Below are positions 20,924-33,420 of a stretch of DNA of 64,000 nt, piece after piece. Source of the DNA: Catonia carolina (taxonomy: Eukaryota; Arthropoda; Insecta; Hemiptera; Achilidae); NCBI GenBank assembly GCA_035578175.1, contig JAQMRL010000012.1, forward strand, positions 24,977,460 through 25,041,459. Reading direction: 5' to 3'. The notes beneath the pieces were generated by a model that ran no database searches, was not told where the DNA came from, and was given only the letters and a program-made list of their open reading frames with translations. The translations under genes were made by a program, and so were the position numbers. How positions within the stretch are numbered: the first letter of the stretch is position 1; every line of letters starts with the position of its first letter.

Positions 20924-21814
20924 CATTCGTAACCGGTCGTATGTCACGGAAGCAACGACGAATATGACGAAAGTATCTCGTACTCATGGATTTATTTAAT
21001 TATCATTAATAATGATTTCATTCAAAAAACTATTTATCATTTAAATTTAACTAGTATTTTCTTTAATTTTATCGTAGATAAGTATTTAAAAAATTATTTT
21101 TGTTCTTAATTATTCGGTTGCCAGTCCGTATAAACAAATTTAAATTTATTATTATAAAAAAATTATAATGATATGACAAGTTAATCAGAAAATTTGTATA
21201 TTCATTTACCTTGAAATAATTTTTTTGTTTGAATCGTAAAACTTTTATTTATTATTTTGAATTTAACTACGAATCAAATTGGTTGTATTATATTTGAAAA
21301 AACCTTTTTTACTATTTTAATTACTGAAAAAGTGAAAAACTATTCATAAAATTACAAATTATATACATTTATTCTCTCACAAAACGAAAGTACTTTTTCG
21401 AAAAGACAAAATAATTTTCTCATTTCAAAAAAATTTAAATTATAAAAATATTTATTACTTAAATATACTTGTGTTATGTGTGTTTGTGTGAGTGAATTTG
21501 TGAAATACCTAGCTTTTTAAACTTAAACTTTTTCTGTGAATAAAGAATTGTGAGTAGTTTTCTTCTATAAGTGACTTTGGTATATTTAAATTTTATTAAT
21601 ATTTGTGCGCTGTGAAGTATCAGGCAATTTTTAAACTAATTTGTTTACATCAGTTATTTTAAGGTAAGTACAGAATTATTTTTATACGATTTTTTTTGTA
21701 AATAAAAGAATAATGTTCATGTAGAATTGTATTTCAGCTTTCCAATTGCAGATGTGAAATCATCCATCGTTATTTCTTCATACATAAGACTAGTGTTTTT
21801 TTTTCTCTCGTAGG
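20924..21814. other. AT-rich spacer
   Basis: No element ends or coding signal seen. Confidence 0.45.
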
Positions 21815-22265
21815 GGTCAGGACCAATTTAAAACTACGTGACGTGAATTAAGACGTTTCTGGAAGCACTCTATGCAGCCCACATTCTCAGCATTCGTTCA
21901 CTGTAGGTTATTTCCTTTCTTCTGCCCACCCGTTGTTCTGATTTTGCTCTTCAAGGAAGCCCTTAAATTTTGTAATAGTTTTCTGAATTTGGTTCGGTAA
22001 ATTAAATTTTCTTGGTTTATTCCGGTTTTCTCAGTATCCTTTCTGACTTCTTTAAACCATTTATCTGACCCAGGTCTATTATTTAGTGTCGTAAAACTGT
22101 TTTGTCAACCGTTTGTCATCCATTCTATGTAGGTGTCGATAAAATTTTAGTCTTCTTTTTTAATCGTTTATGTTCAGTTCTTGAACAGTTCTTCCGAACC
22201 TAGTAACCTATATTGTATGTCTACTACTTTCGAGCCTATTATTTTGCGAGGATCACGATTAATGT
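21815..22265 (-). pseudogene. LINE family A1, 3' end remnant
   Basis: Minus strand of the A1 C-terminal region: CAGCCCACATTCTCAGCATT, CCGGTTTTCTCAGTATCC, GTCATCCATTCTATGTAGG and TATTATTTTGCGAGGATC correspond to ERMLRMWAA, EKTG, YRMDD and RKI(L)G blocks of the 54228 copy. Stops throughout. Confidence 0.7.
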
Positions 22266-22549
22266 ACGAAAGTAAAAAATTAAATTTTTTTTTATGACCC
22301 GGCTGTTGAATAGATTTACTCTACCAATACCATGCCTAATCAATTTGTAGCTTCCATGAGGAATAAATGGTAGAAATTCATGGAAGTTTTCTTTTGTTTG
22401 AATAAAATTATACAAGTCAGATATTTTCAGCTGTTTGCTGACCCTTTCCGAGATTTACGGTTTGAATCGATTCTTTGGAGTAGAAAATGAAAACCTTCTT
22501 TGAAAAGCCCGCGTTTCGACTCTTTAATCTTAAAAAAGGAACAGAAACA

Positions 22550-22830
22550 TATTTAATGTAAATACTCACACGACGTTCTCTTGCCAATATACATAATGAA
22601 TCATACAACCCATGATTAATCGTGAGTAAATAATTTAAAATGAAAACAAAACATAATTTTAATCATGAAAAAATGACGTTGAAAACCTATCTTTTTTGGA
22701 CGTAAATATACAGAAAATCACCTACTGACGCTAAACAAGACTCTGTGTAAAAAATGTTTTTAATACACTCGTATTTTAATTTTCTATAACTTTAATAATA
22801 CATACTTTTATCGTAAAATGCATAGACTAT
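22550..22830 (-). mobile_element. Family H 3' part
   Basis: ACTCACACGACGTTCTCTTG at the 3' end, then CTAAACAAGACTCTG and the GTAAAATGCATAG block. The 5' half is absent. Confidence 0.75.
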
Positions 22831-23404
22831 TATAAAATGCGTGAGATGAATGATATCCATTTTATTTGAAAAACACATTTTCATAAACAAACTTAAAAAA
22901 AATTGTTTAATGATTGAATAACCCTTCCTGCGCTGGCTTTCTTTTCCTTGTTCCTTTCTTGCATGGCTGCTGCTTGCGATGCTTGTTTCTTTCCGCGTTG
23001 ACTGTTACGAATGAAGTTTTTTTATTAAAAATTAATTGGAGATACGAAAGTTTACGCACAAAAATCGCCCAGTATTTAGCTAGTTTATGTTGATGCCCTT
23101 TTGAAACGTATGTCAGGCTACTCGTTCTGCATTAAATATTTTAAAAATCGGTTTTCACGTATATTAAATAACACATTTTTCTCTATAAAATAAATATTTT
23201 AAAATCCGATGACTTGTTTTAATAGTACGACCAATTTTTTTTTTTTAATTGCTATTTGGATCTTATATAAAGATAGGAAAATGATATTTGGATTGAAAAT
23301 GCACTGTTACAACACTATTATGCCAAGTATATTTGTAACCATTTATAATATCAAGTAAAACATAAATAGACCCGTGATAAAAATAGAAAATTCTATTTAA
23401 TTTA
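22831..23404. other. AT-rich spacer
   Basis: Nothing recognisable. Confidence 0.45.
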
Positions 23405-24352
23405 ACCTTTATCTAAAACTTTTTGTATGAATATCGGGATAGAAAATTATTTTCTTAATTACGTTTTTCCAAATCGAGTTTTTACCAGAAATACACGTTT
23501 ACAGGCTCCCTGAACCTAAGAAACATATATTTTTAGCGATTGGTCTCTTTGTGTGTCTCTGATTGTAAACGAAATGAGAAGTTGTAGAAAAATTAACAAA
23601 CCTTGCCTACAACTTTTATTTCATTTTTACAACGTTTAGTTTAGCGGCAGTTAGCAATTTCCTCTATTTTGCTCATCAAAATTGGTAATAAAATTGAATT
23701 TTTTAATATTAATATAGACCTACTACATTTTACGACATAAGTGTATAATCAAAGTTATACGAAATAAACAAATATGCAACTTTTATTCAAGAGTTTTCTA
23801 CTACAAAGCCTATTTTTAGCGTCAATTTGTGATTTTCCGTATGTTTAAGTTCTACAGATATTGATTATGATTTTCTGTCATTCACTCGTGGTTGAAAATG
23901 ATGTTATGTTTTTCATTTTACATTGTTTACTAATGATTAAACTTGGTTTATTTGTTGTATTATTTACATTGACGAGAGAAAGTCGTTCTGTTTCTTATCA
24001 CATGGTCAGCCGGTTATATGAATAGAGCATTTAAGAAAAGAAGAGTTAGAGGAGTAAAAGACACTACGCAGAGTTATCTCATCTGACAGTAATGAATTTC
24101 ATTATACAGCCAATGCCTGCGGTGAATGAAGTGAGGGTGTCATTTGCAGGTTGGGAAAGAGAAGCTTTTCAGAGAGCCCGGTATGCTGATAAGCATACTT
24201 TTCCACTCAGTGAGGAAGGCGTAGTAAACAATTTTACTCCTCATTTTACGTAGTAAAGCCTCTAGAGGTTTAAACCAGCCTTTCGGCTGATGACTTAAAC
24301 AAAAAAAAAAAAACAGGAGAATGTTGTGAGAGTGTTTCCCATCAGATTTTTT
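23405..24352 (+). mobile_element. Family H copy interrupted by S2 near its 3' end
   Basis: Worn 5' end (GTATGAATATCGGGATAG), CAGGCTCCCTGAACC, TTTAGCGATTGGTCT, both internal repeats, then GACGAGAGAAAGTCG at 23971-23984. S2 follows, and H resumes with a partly duplicated GGAGAATGTTG and GAGTGTTTCCCATCAGATTTT. Confidence 0.8.
23985..24313 (+). mobile_element. S2 retroposon, 5'-truncated, with poly-A tail
   Basis: Begins at TTCTGTTTCTTATCACATGG (inside S2) and runs to CAGCCTTTCGGCTGATGAC, TTAAAC and then 13 As. A worn ~12-bp duplication of H flanks it. The 5' truncation and A tail show RNA-mediated insertion. Confidence 0.8.
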
Positions 24353-24617
24353 TAAACTTGCAGCCAGTCACAACAGCGATGTACAGCTTCAAGTATAGTC
24401 GGCTAAAAAAATTCTTCGTCACGTAGTTGATCTTCGGGCACAACTTCATTCAGCTGTTTGTCAATTTCAACTACGAAACAATGATAAAATTTACACATAC
24501 TCAAATTATAGCTCAAATTTAATTTTTAGTGATCAAAGTGTATTTGGAACTCGATGGAACGGTGGGTTTAGCGTTAAATAAAAATTTTGTTTTTATTATT
24601 AATTTTCTTTTATCTCT

Positions 24618-24715
24618 ATGTGTTCGCGGCAATCTGTTCAATATAAGAACAATAAACAACCCCATTACCTAATCAGATGAGGATGATGTAAGACGTGAAA
24701 TGAGAGTGTAAATGC
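24618..24715 (-). mobile_element. S1 SINE 3' fragment
   Basis: Reverse complement of the S1 tail: GCAATCTGTTCAATATAAG, CAACCCCATTACCTAATC and GATGATGTAAGACGTG. Confidence 0.7.
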
Positions 24716-25197
24716 AAGTCTCTCAAGAGATGTACGCCTCAAGACTTATTCGCACAGAGCGTAAAGTAGAATCAACAAGGATATCACCATCTCTCACAGG
24801 TCATACTTCGAGATGGCAACTGTTATATTAAAATAATAATAATAATAATAAATACAAAAATGTAAATATATATAAATATTTCTTTTTAGTTATTAGGTTA
24901 TTTTTGTTTGTTTTCTAAAATTGATTTTATATTTAATTTCAATTTATCATTTCATAATCTTTGAATATATAAAATGTTTATTCAATTACTGTTTTCTTGG
25001 TAATCTTATTATGCTTATTGAAAATGTACTATTTTGTATTTTAATTTATATTGTAATGGTATATTTCATAGAAATGTATTATTTTGTATTTTATCATTTG
25101 TATTGTAGATCCAGGATATTTTATTTTGTTTGTTAAGCTCTTTTATAATCATACGCTAATTTGTTCATTTATGATCTTGTAAATGAGTAATAAATGA
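24716..25197. other. Spacer with (AAT)n tract
   Basis: An (AAT)n run near 24830-24850 looks like a retroposon tail, but the element it ends is not recognisable. The 71-codon frame at 24921 is AT-rich chance. Confidence 0.4.
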
Positions 25198-25322
25198 ACT
25201 CAGGCTATCAAACACCGTTACTAGGATTTGAACCAGGTACCTTCGTCTCCGTATATTAGTTGTCAAACAGCTAACTTGCGGCGACGACTATACCATTAGA
25301 CCAACCAGTGGGTTTTTGGGCC
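25198..25322 (-). mobile_element. S1 SINE head (tRNA-like part)
   Basis: On the minus strand TTGGTCTAATGGTATAGTCG (A box), CAAGTTAGCTGTTTGACAAC and GGTTCAAATCCTAGTAACG (B box). The S1 body does not follow directly. It may be the same copy as the tail at 24618, separated by later DNA. Confidence 0.75.
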
Positions 25323-25554
25323 TATTATTAAAAAATTAAAAGTTATAAGATATAAATTCTTCATAATATTCTTAGGGAGTTGTTACAAAGTAAAAGCATT
25401 TTTTCTATTAAAATAAAAATTGGTACACTATTTTATACAAGGTTAGGTACGGAATTGTATATTTTTATTTTGGAAATAAAGTGCTGTTTACAACATTAGT
25501 ATTTTGGTAAAAAATGTTGGCGGAACTAGTACAATCACAAGGATATTATACCCC

Positions 25555-26578
25555 TTTTTACTTTCTCTAGCCCTAAATAAATATAGGAAGGAAAGTAGTC
25601 TATTCATTTCATTTCGATTTTTCGAAATTGAGTTTTCACGGTACACACATTTTTAGAACTCCTGAACTCAAAAAACATGTTTTTTAGCGAATGGTCTACG
25701 TGCGTGTCTGTCTATGTGCAAATAAAGTATCTCAAGAAGGGAATAGCATTCGAAGTTGAGACTTGGAACTTAAGTTAGGTACTAGTACGGAACCCGGCCT
25801 GGAACAAAACAACCGGTCAACTGGAAGTAGTACCTAATTTATTCGTGCAATTTTTCACTTTTTGCGATGTTTTCAAAACCGGCTCTTACGACTTTTTAAA
25901 AATCGTCTCATTTACTACATTTGGTATGCTCTTCATGATAGGGACAGTGTCATGTCTCTTGAAATTCTTAGGGGGCTTGTGCTTTCGTAGAAAAAAAAAC
26001 TTTTTGAGATTGCAGTCTTAATATGCGTTCCAGTTCAAAAGTCTACAAATAAAATAGAACATTTAAAACTCTAAAACGTTTATTTCAAACATGTTTTTGT
26101 ACAACGGTTAGTTTAGCGGTAATTAGTGATTTTCTGTGTGTTTCATCAAAATCTGTAAAAAATGGAATTTTTAAGATTGTGGCCTTAGTCCATTTTACAA
26201 CAAAAGTTTATAATAAAAGTTGTAGAACGTTACCTACAACAGGTTCTAGTTGTAGAACCTACTACTTTTATTTCTAACATTTGTGTACAATGCTTATTTT
26301 AGCGGGATTCAGTGTTTTTTTTAATATTTTTTCATCAAAATCTTACAACAGTTGTTGTAATCGTTTTTCTCAACAAAACTTAGTTTAGCGGCAATTACTG
26401 ATTTTCCGTTTTTTAAATTCTACAGAGGTTTATTTTAATTTTGCTTCATTGATTTCATGACTAAAATTAGGTTATACTTTTCATTTTACATTGTTTACTC
26501 ATGATTACAAATAGGTTATATTGTTGATTATGTATTGGCAAGAGAAAATCTTGTGAGTGTTTCACACCAGATTTTGTG
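25555..26578 (+). mobile_element. Family H copy, full length (~1.02 kb)
   Basis: TTTTACTTTCTCTAGCCCTA at the 5' end; GGCAAGAGAAAATCTTGTGA and GTGTTTCACACCAGATTTT at the 3' end. Both internal repeats are present. The TG tract is short (GTGCGTGTCTGTCTATGTG). Confidence 0.85.
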
Positions 26579-27879
26579 GAATGTTTAGATTTACCTTTTG
26601 GCACTAAAAAAATTATTTTCTTTTTACTGACATTTCCTACACTTATGCGATTTGTACTCTCCTACCACGATTTAAAAAGCAGAAACAGCTATGGAAAGGT
26701 ATAAAAACAGATAAGAATTTTGCATCTCTGATTCTAGTTGGTTCATTGGATGACCCTGATATAAAATTGAACTAATAAACCCGGAATTACCAAAACGAAC
26801 ACTCCTATTTCTATAAAAAGTTAACGTACCGAAGCAGATCACGGAAATAAATATTTTTGTCGTATAAATTTCTTTAAAATCGAAAAAAATTCATTGTTCC
26901 TCGAATCACATGTTTGGTACTTTTTCTTGTCTAAATCATAATAACCTAAAAACTTTATTCTGATATTATCTTTGGTATATTGTCTCTTTCTATATTAATT
27001 ATCCAAATAACCGATTCGTGAATTCTTCATATTCTTACGTAGAGAGGTTTTGGTAAGGAACTGCAAGTTTGGTATAAAGTTGTGTTCTGATCCGTGTAAA
27101 CATTATCTCGTGAAGGATTATCTACATAAGAGGCAATTTGTTATTTATTATTAATCTGTTGTTTTGTTTGTTTGTTTGTTTATATAGAAATACATAAAAT
27201 AAATTATTTATAACTTGGTTTTGTTGCCGGCAATCCACATTGTTTGCATCATTAATCGGAACGGATGAAATTATAAAGTTGGCATGCAACGCGGTCGATA
27301 TTCACGCTCTTGCGGAAAGTTCTATTCAAACTTTCAACGGGTTATAGTTGACAAGTTTGCCAAACTATATGACGTTATGAAAATGAATAAATAAAAAGTT
27401 GTTTTCCAAAACTTTACGAAATTGTTAATTCAGCCATTCCAATCGTTGCTTCTTCCTCATTGGAGCAAAATTTCGATTTAAACATTTCTCATTTTCTACG
27501 CGAAACAATTCACATATTCTTTCCAATATGGAAAAATTTCATTATATTTTGGGAAAGTTTTCACGATTCATGATCCGGTATTGTTTCTGATTGGACCTTC
27601 GCCAATATGTTAATAATTTTTACCAATATAAAACTTTTAATCAGATTTAGATGATTTAAAAAAATTGAAAAAGTTTTTCCACTTTCTTGCCAATAGGTTT
27701 TATTTGTGGCTTTTTAATCTTAAAATGACTGGAGAAATCATTTTGATTCTTCACAAAATTTAAAAAAAAATTCGTACTGTCCAACAGAAATTTAAAAAAA
27801 TTTTTGTATTGTCCAACAGAAAAAGTATGTTTATTAATAATAATATTTTTTTTTGTAATAGCGGCTGGTTTACACCTCT
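26579..27879. other. AT-rich spacer
   Basis: About 1.3 kb in which I see no gene, RNA or transposon end. A (GTTT)n stretch lies near 27165-27180. Confidence 0.45.
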
Positions 27880-28075
27880 AAGAGATTTACCCAAAACACA
27901 ATTTCTATTAAACGTCTTCATTCAATAAATTCCTTCTCTCCATAGCACTCATAACATCATCCATAACTACTTTCTTGGTCGTCCTAGCTTCTTCAATGTT
28001 ACTCGAACCCATAGCCAAACCCTTTGTGGCTAACTGTCTTCTGCCATTCTTTGGAAATTACCTAACCAGCTGAGT
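27880..28075 (-). pseudogene. LINE C-terminal remnant (family not assigned)
   Basis: Minus-strand pieces GRRQLATKGLAMG, then after frame changes RRLGRPRK and MDDVMSAMERRNLLNEDV. The pattern GRPRKxWMDDVxxAMxxRxL is a common C-terminal signature of non-LTR retrotransposons. Confidence 0.55.
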
Positions 28076-29393
28076 AGCTTTTTTTAATTTGTCAATTCAT
28101 AAAATTTCCTTGTTAACCACTTTCTTTAAAATATTTCAATTCCTAACTCAATATAGCATTTATTTAAATGACAAACTGTTCACAATGAAGTTGTTTTCAT
28201 AGCTGTTATTGACTTTTAAATCTTTGTATGGAAGTCCGAACCTCTGACACATAAGTGGAGGAGCTTTTAACAAAAAAAGAAAAGATTTTGTTAGTATCTC
28301 AATATATCTAAAAACTCAAAAAAGAACAAAATAAAAACAGGATGTATTATTATGGTGATGGTATTTGAGCTTACTTGGTGACCCCATAATGGCAGCACAA
28401 GGGAAATACCGCCCTGACGTTGCCATATTAAAGGATATACCTGAACTGTTTATAAAAATACACGAAATTTTATATAAAATTTAATATAAATAAAAAAATA
28501 GTCATAGTGAATGCGGTGAAAATAAAAAAAATACCAACAAAAATTTAATTTTATCATTTAATATCCATTTGTAGAAATTATATTAATTGAATTAATTGAT
28601 ATATTTAATTTAATAAGAAGTTACAGTAATGAAAATTTAAGAACTATGCTTCCCAAGAGAAAAGCAAGGTAAAAATAACATTAGTTTTTAATTTGAACTA
28701 TAGAATTTATCAAACAGATTGAATATTTAAAAAAAATATAAGTGAATTACAATTTACAATTTTTTATGTAGTATATTATATTTTACATTAAAGACAAGCT
28801 TATTTATTTATTTATGTCAGCAGGATAACTGGTTTAAGCTAGTAGTTCGAGACTTCCATTTTTTAAATAATTACTCATATGTGTATTCTCCAAAATTGCA
28901 GATTCGTTTTCAGTAACAGGATCACAATTTTCTTAGACTTTGTCCAAATCGTATGTCAAATTTTTCTGCTTGAGTCAACCATTAGGTGACTGATACTAGA
29001 ACATTCGGTGGGCTTGAACCCAGCGTTAACTGTGAAGTCGAACCAAGAAAAAAAATAATAGAAAGACTACAAAAATTTATAATCGTGCTGACGGTACAAG
29101 ATTTCTATCAACACAAAAATCCAGCAGAAATAAGATAACGATAATGCATAGGAATCATCACCTGATGTCAACACTTTGGAACGTGAGGAGGCCCACGCGA
29201 TCTCGCGGAATGAACAAAAAGTCCTTCTAGCAAGCGGTAAACACTAGAAACAGGACTGTCTATTGCATCTTAAATGTGCCAACTTTTCTAGAAACACAAT
29301 CATTTTATAATTAATTTTTATGGACATCCCACTTTATATTTTCACGTTTTCCGAAAAGGTGGAAATTAACGTATCCAATTATTACTAAATAAT
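28076..29393. other. AT-rich spacer
   Basis: Nothing assignable on either strand. Confidence 0.45.
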
Positions 29394-29550
29394 TTGGTCA
29401 CACGACTTTTTCTTTCCAATGTAAATGAACCATATTAACTATGTTTAATCATAAGTAAACAATTTAAAATTAAAAACATAATTTTAATCGTGAGTGAATG
29501 ACGCAAAATTACGTAAATGAAAATCTACCACTCATCGGCTTAATTTTTTT
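29394..29550 (-). mobile_element. Family H 3' fragment
   Basis: GGTCACACGACTTTTTCTTT, CTATGTTTAATCATAAGTAA and TGAGTGAATGACGCAAAA words. Confidence 0.7.
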
Positions 29551-29831
29551 TTAAGTGTCATCAAAATCCCCTGGACAACAGCGAAGAAACTCACAAACTG
29601 AAACGTTTTAAAACAGTGGAATTATCTTTACGATTTGTCATCTTTTTATCTTGTTTAATTATTTTTTTTATACTACTACGTATCATCGCCATCTCATAAC
29701 CGGCATCATTATCATCACTATTATGGTCATCGTTATATTCAACTTCAACAACTCTTGAGTTTTAAGACGTTGATTCACAGTTCGTAAAGTTTAGTTTTAT
29801 ACATATTATAAACAAGGTCAAACATAATTTA

Positions 29832-29867
29832 CAATTGTGAAGAAATATAATTTTTTCTTCACAATTG
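29832..29867. repeat. Perfect 14-bp hairpin with 8-nt loop
   Basis: CAATTGTGAAGAAA at 29832-29845 and its complement at 29854-29867. It sits immediately at the left edge of the duplicated block starting 29862. Confidence 0.9.
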
Positions 29868-30258
29868 AGGAGTTGAATAAAAAATTGCGTAATTAAGAAT
29901 TTGAGATTTTGAGAAAACAAACGTTGAAGTTTTTAATTAGCTATAAAATATTGACTTTCTTTTCAAAATACTTAAAAAATAAGCTGTATTATTATTCAGT
30001 ATTTCCTAGTTTGAACAACTCATTGAATAAGAAGATTTCATTATTCTATTCAACAACCTACTGTTAAAACGAATCTTTCAGTCACTTTTACGTAAATCAT
30101 AATTTAAATACTAAAAAAAATTAGTTGTACGTTCTCGGAAAGCGACCGAGGGGCCATTTTTGCAGTAACCACCCACCGATACGCGAGTAAAGAAATTGAC
30201 GGTACCATCGCACTAGACATATTTTTACTTGCCACCTATTTTGGAAAGATAAATTGTA
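29862..30258 (+). repeat. Locally duplicated block, copy 1 (R1-R2)
   Basis: R1 (29862-30019) has GAGGAGTTGAAT, TTGAGAAAACAAACGTT and AATTAGCTATAAAATATTG. R2 (30061-30256) has CACCCACCGATACGCGAG and GACGGTACCATCGCAC. Both recur about 1 kb downstream in the order R2-R1. No protein family was recognised in R2. Confidence 0.8.
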
Positions 30259-30452
30259 AAGTTTACTTGGACTATATTAACTGTAAAACAGGTATTAAGA
30301 GACTTTTTGTACAACCAAATATTTTTGAATATGAAAAAAACGAATTTAGTAGTGAAAACACAAACTGACACCAGACCACCTTATTTTCGTGACCTACCAA
30401 AACGGATCTACTGTGGGTGATAGATCACGTCGAAGCATTAAAACAAGATATT

Positions 30453-30847
30453 GTTGTTTTTTAGGTCAACAGCCGAAAGGCTGGTTTCAACCTCTAGAGG
30501 TTTTACTAAGTAAATCGAGGAGTGAGGTGGTTTACCATGCCTTCCTAACTGAGTGGAAAAGTACGCTTATCAGCATGCCGGGCCCTCTGAAAAGCACATA
30601 TTTTCCACTCTGTAAATGACACCTTCACTTCATTCACCACAGGGTCTGGCTGTACAATGAAATTCATTTCTTTCAGAGAAGATAACTCTGATTAGTGTCT
30701 TTTACACCTCTACTTCTTCTGTTCTTAAATGATCCAGTCATTTAATTGACTGACCATGTGATAAGAAACAGAACTATTTATTTTAGCCCTGCAACGAACA
30801 GATTGAGAGTAAATAATATGACTCTCCACCTATCTGTTATGGGCAAG
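30453..30847 (-). mobile_element. S2 retroposon, full length, 11-bp target duplication
   Basis: Flanked by AACAAGATATT at 30442-30452 and 30848-30858. The 395-bp insert starts with the reversed 3' end (TTTAGGTCAACAGCCGAAAG) and ends CTGTTATGGGCAAG. It lies between the two duplicated blocks. Confidence 0.85.
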
Positions 30848-30878
30848 AACAAGATATTATCAATATTTTTAACAATCC

Positions 30879-31230
30879 AATGTTAAAACTTACCGTTTTG
30901 TCACGTTTGCATAAATCATAACTTAAGTACAGGAAAGAGTCAGTTGTACGATCTCGGTAGGCGATTGAGAGGCATTTTGTGGTAACCACCCACCGATACA
31001 CGAGTAAACAAAATGGACGGTACCATCGCACCAGACATTTATTTACTTGCCAACTGTTTTGGAAAGACAAAATTGAGGAGTTGAATGGAAAATGGGCGTA
31101 AAATTAAGAAATTAAGATTTTGAGAAAACAAACGTTAAATTTTTTAATTAGCTATAAAATATTGACTTTCTTTTCAAAATCCTTAAAAAATAAGCTGTAT
31201 TGTAAGTCAGTATTTCCTAGTTTGAACAAA
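30879..31230 (+). repeat. Locally duplicated block, copy 2 (R2-R1)
   Basis: R2 (30879-31072) runs directly into R1 (31071-31230): CTGTTTTGGAAAGACAAAAT then TGAGGAGTTGAATGG. Identity to copy 1 is visibly high over R1. The relative order is reversed compared with copy 1, both in direct orientation. Confidence 0.8.
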
Positions 31231-32679
31231 TCTTTTATTTTTAGAAATGCATCTATAGTAAATATATAATCTAATAATTATAATTTATTTGTAACCACCC
31301 TTATTCCATTCACCATGTCAATACTGACTTTCGTCCATTCAACATCCAATAAATGGAAAAAGGGCATTTCTATTACACAACATTTGTGTGTATGTAGGCC
31401 TACTGCAAGCTTCAAAATAATAGTAACAGCCTGAATGAAATGATTTAAAATAAAAAAATGATGTATAATCTAATACAAATTTATTTATATTTATTTATTT
31501 ATTCATTTCCTTTATTACTCCTCCAAAAGAGCAAAGCCCGTGTTTGGAGGAGGAAATGATTTAATGTTTTATTATTTACGGTTTATGTTTATTTTACAAT
31601 ATTCAATGCAATTTCAATAGTAAACTACCACAGCAAAATATCATGTAATACGACAAAACGAAAGAACATCACACAGCTGTGGTGCTTAAAATCAGCTGTC
31701 ATAATCTCAGAAAAAGGAATGCCATTACCACAAGGAACAAGATATCCAAACGAAACTTTTCAGGCGTAATAAATGAACTACGGGGATTCTAAAAAAGCGT
31801 TGAACGGAAAAAGGGCAGAACATGGCCTACGCCCGTATTCCATAGAGCTCCTCAATTAAGTCTTTTTGAAACGCACTACTGAGTAAGATTTAAATTTTAT
31901 TTCTAAGGACATTACTCAGATTTTTTTCATCTGTACTTAAAGTTTATAATATTATGTGTAAGAAAAACTGATTGCAAAAGAAACACACTGTTAAAAAAAC
32001 TGTGTAATTCTCTTGCCATCACTTGTTTAAATATAGTTAAAACCTCTAAAGAAACATGATAAAGGTCTGAATAACAACTTTGTTAGAATGAAAATATAAC
32101 CACATTCAGAAGTAATTTTTAAAATATAACTAAACTATGAACAAATATAAAACTACACTTGAATGAATTGCGAATTAATATCTTGAAACATTGTAACAGT
32201 TAAGGGTTAATCGTCACATAGTTTATCTGTATTTGGTGTTGATAAAAATATTTTCATTAATAAGAAAAATAAAATATTTAAAATTAGAAAAAAAAAATTG
32301 TTAACGTTATAATATTCAAGTCTAATTTCGTTTTGAATTTAAAGTAAAGTAACGAATTTAACAAAAGAATAATATCTTTCAATTTTGTGTATGTAACATT
32401 CAGTGTAAGTTCTGCCTTTGAATTTATCACTATAATTTGATAAATTGGGAAAGGATAATTTTTAAAAGTTGCAGTTCATAAAGGATTTTAGAACTTGAGA
32501 CTTTTTATTTGGAAGTTCGTAATGTGTTGGGTTACTCTCTTTGTTGGACATCTTCTGTTGAAACTCCGAATGGTGTGATGTTAAAAATATAAAATTCTCC
32601 TTCTTCTTCACTTCAAGGTCTAGGTTTAGTGAATCTGTTCCGGTACCCATCTCTTCCTTTGTATTCCCACATCTCTCAT
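31231..32679. other. AT-rich spacer with one hairpin
   Basis: The hairpin at 31518-31552 pairs CTCCTCCAAA with TTTGGAGGAG over a 15-nt loop. Nothing else is assignable. Confidence 0.5.
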
Positions 32680-32856
32680 ACCAATTGGGGTTCAATTAAC
32701 CATACTTGTTCAGGAATTATCGGCCTGGGTGTGTACAAGACTACACCTCATTTACACGTCATACACATCATCCTCATCTCATTGGGTCATGGGGTTGCTT
32801 ATTGTTCTCAATTGAACAGATTGCAACGTACACAAATTAGGCTTTAAAAAAAAAAA
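32680..32856 (+). mobile_element. S1 SINE, 5'-truncated, A-rich tail
   Basis: Starts within the body (CCAATTGGGGTTCAATTAAC) and continues through CTACACCTCATTTACACGTC, TCATTGGGTCATGGGGTTG and TGCAACGTACACAAATTAGG to an A11 tail at about 32846-32856. Confidence 0.85.
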
Positions 32857-33024
32857 TATGTGTAGTGATGTCTGTATAAAATGTAACGTGCCGTTCCAAC
32901 ATGAAGTAGTTGAAGCTGAAGATGACGATGATCATGATGCTGATTATAAGATGATGATGATTAAAAGTAGAAGTAGAAAAGACTTGTTAAATGAGTTAAA
33001 TGATTAACAAAATCGTAAAGGTAA

Positions 33025-33420
33025 GTTCAATGTCTTAAAACCTTTCAGTCGAGTAGCTTAACTGTTGTCGAGGAGGTTAATTTCGAAAGGATTTTGATAC
33101 TCTTCTAACTTTGTTAAATGTTTTACACTTCGTTGTTTAATTTCTTCTTTTATGAAGGGCAGGTTTAAATCTTTGTGCAATATTTCATTGGTTACGTACC
33201 ATGGAGCTGCAGTGATTAGTCTCAGGCATTTTAAGTGAAAGCGCTGCAGTATATTTCTATATGATGAACTACTTGTGCCCCATAGCTCAAACCCACAAGT
33301 CTAAACTGGTTTGAGTATTACTTCGTATACGAGAACTTTATTTCCAAGAGTGAGTTGAGACTTACTGCCTAAGAGCCAGAACATTTTCACTTAACTTCAG
33401 CCAGTTTGTTTTCGTTTTGT
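33025..33420 (-). pseudogene. LINE family D (Jockey-type) C-terminal remnant
   Basis: Minus strand: VLLYEVILKPVWTCGFELWG, TSSSSYRNILQRFHLKCLRL, ITAAPWYVTNEILHKDLNLP, FIKEEI, then NPFEINLLDNS. This is the segment downstream of the RT fingers and palm in Jockey-clade ORF2. Upstream RT motifs are missing and there is a stop before the end. A second remnant is at 44190-44500. Confidence 0.75.

Noticed and set aside
24921..25136. 71-codon open frame (Ile/Phe/Tyr-rich)
   Set aside because: AT-rich composition alone explains it; no membrane-protein family pattern and no ordered flanking signals.
25198..25322. Functional tRNA on the minus strand
   Set aside because: It matches the S1 SINE head present elsewhere with its body; tRNA folding is incomplete.
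30389..30619. 76-codon frame as a gene
   Set aside because: It crosses the exact S2 boundary at 30453 and reads through noncoding S2 sequence on its antisense strand.
30837..31070. 77-codon minus-strand frame in R2 as a conserved gene
   Set aside because: The other R2 copy (30061-30256) does not keep the frame open, so there is no sign of coding constraint.
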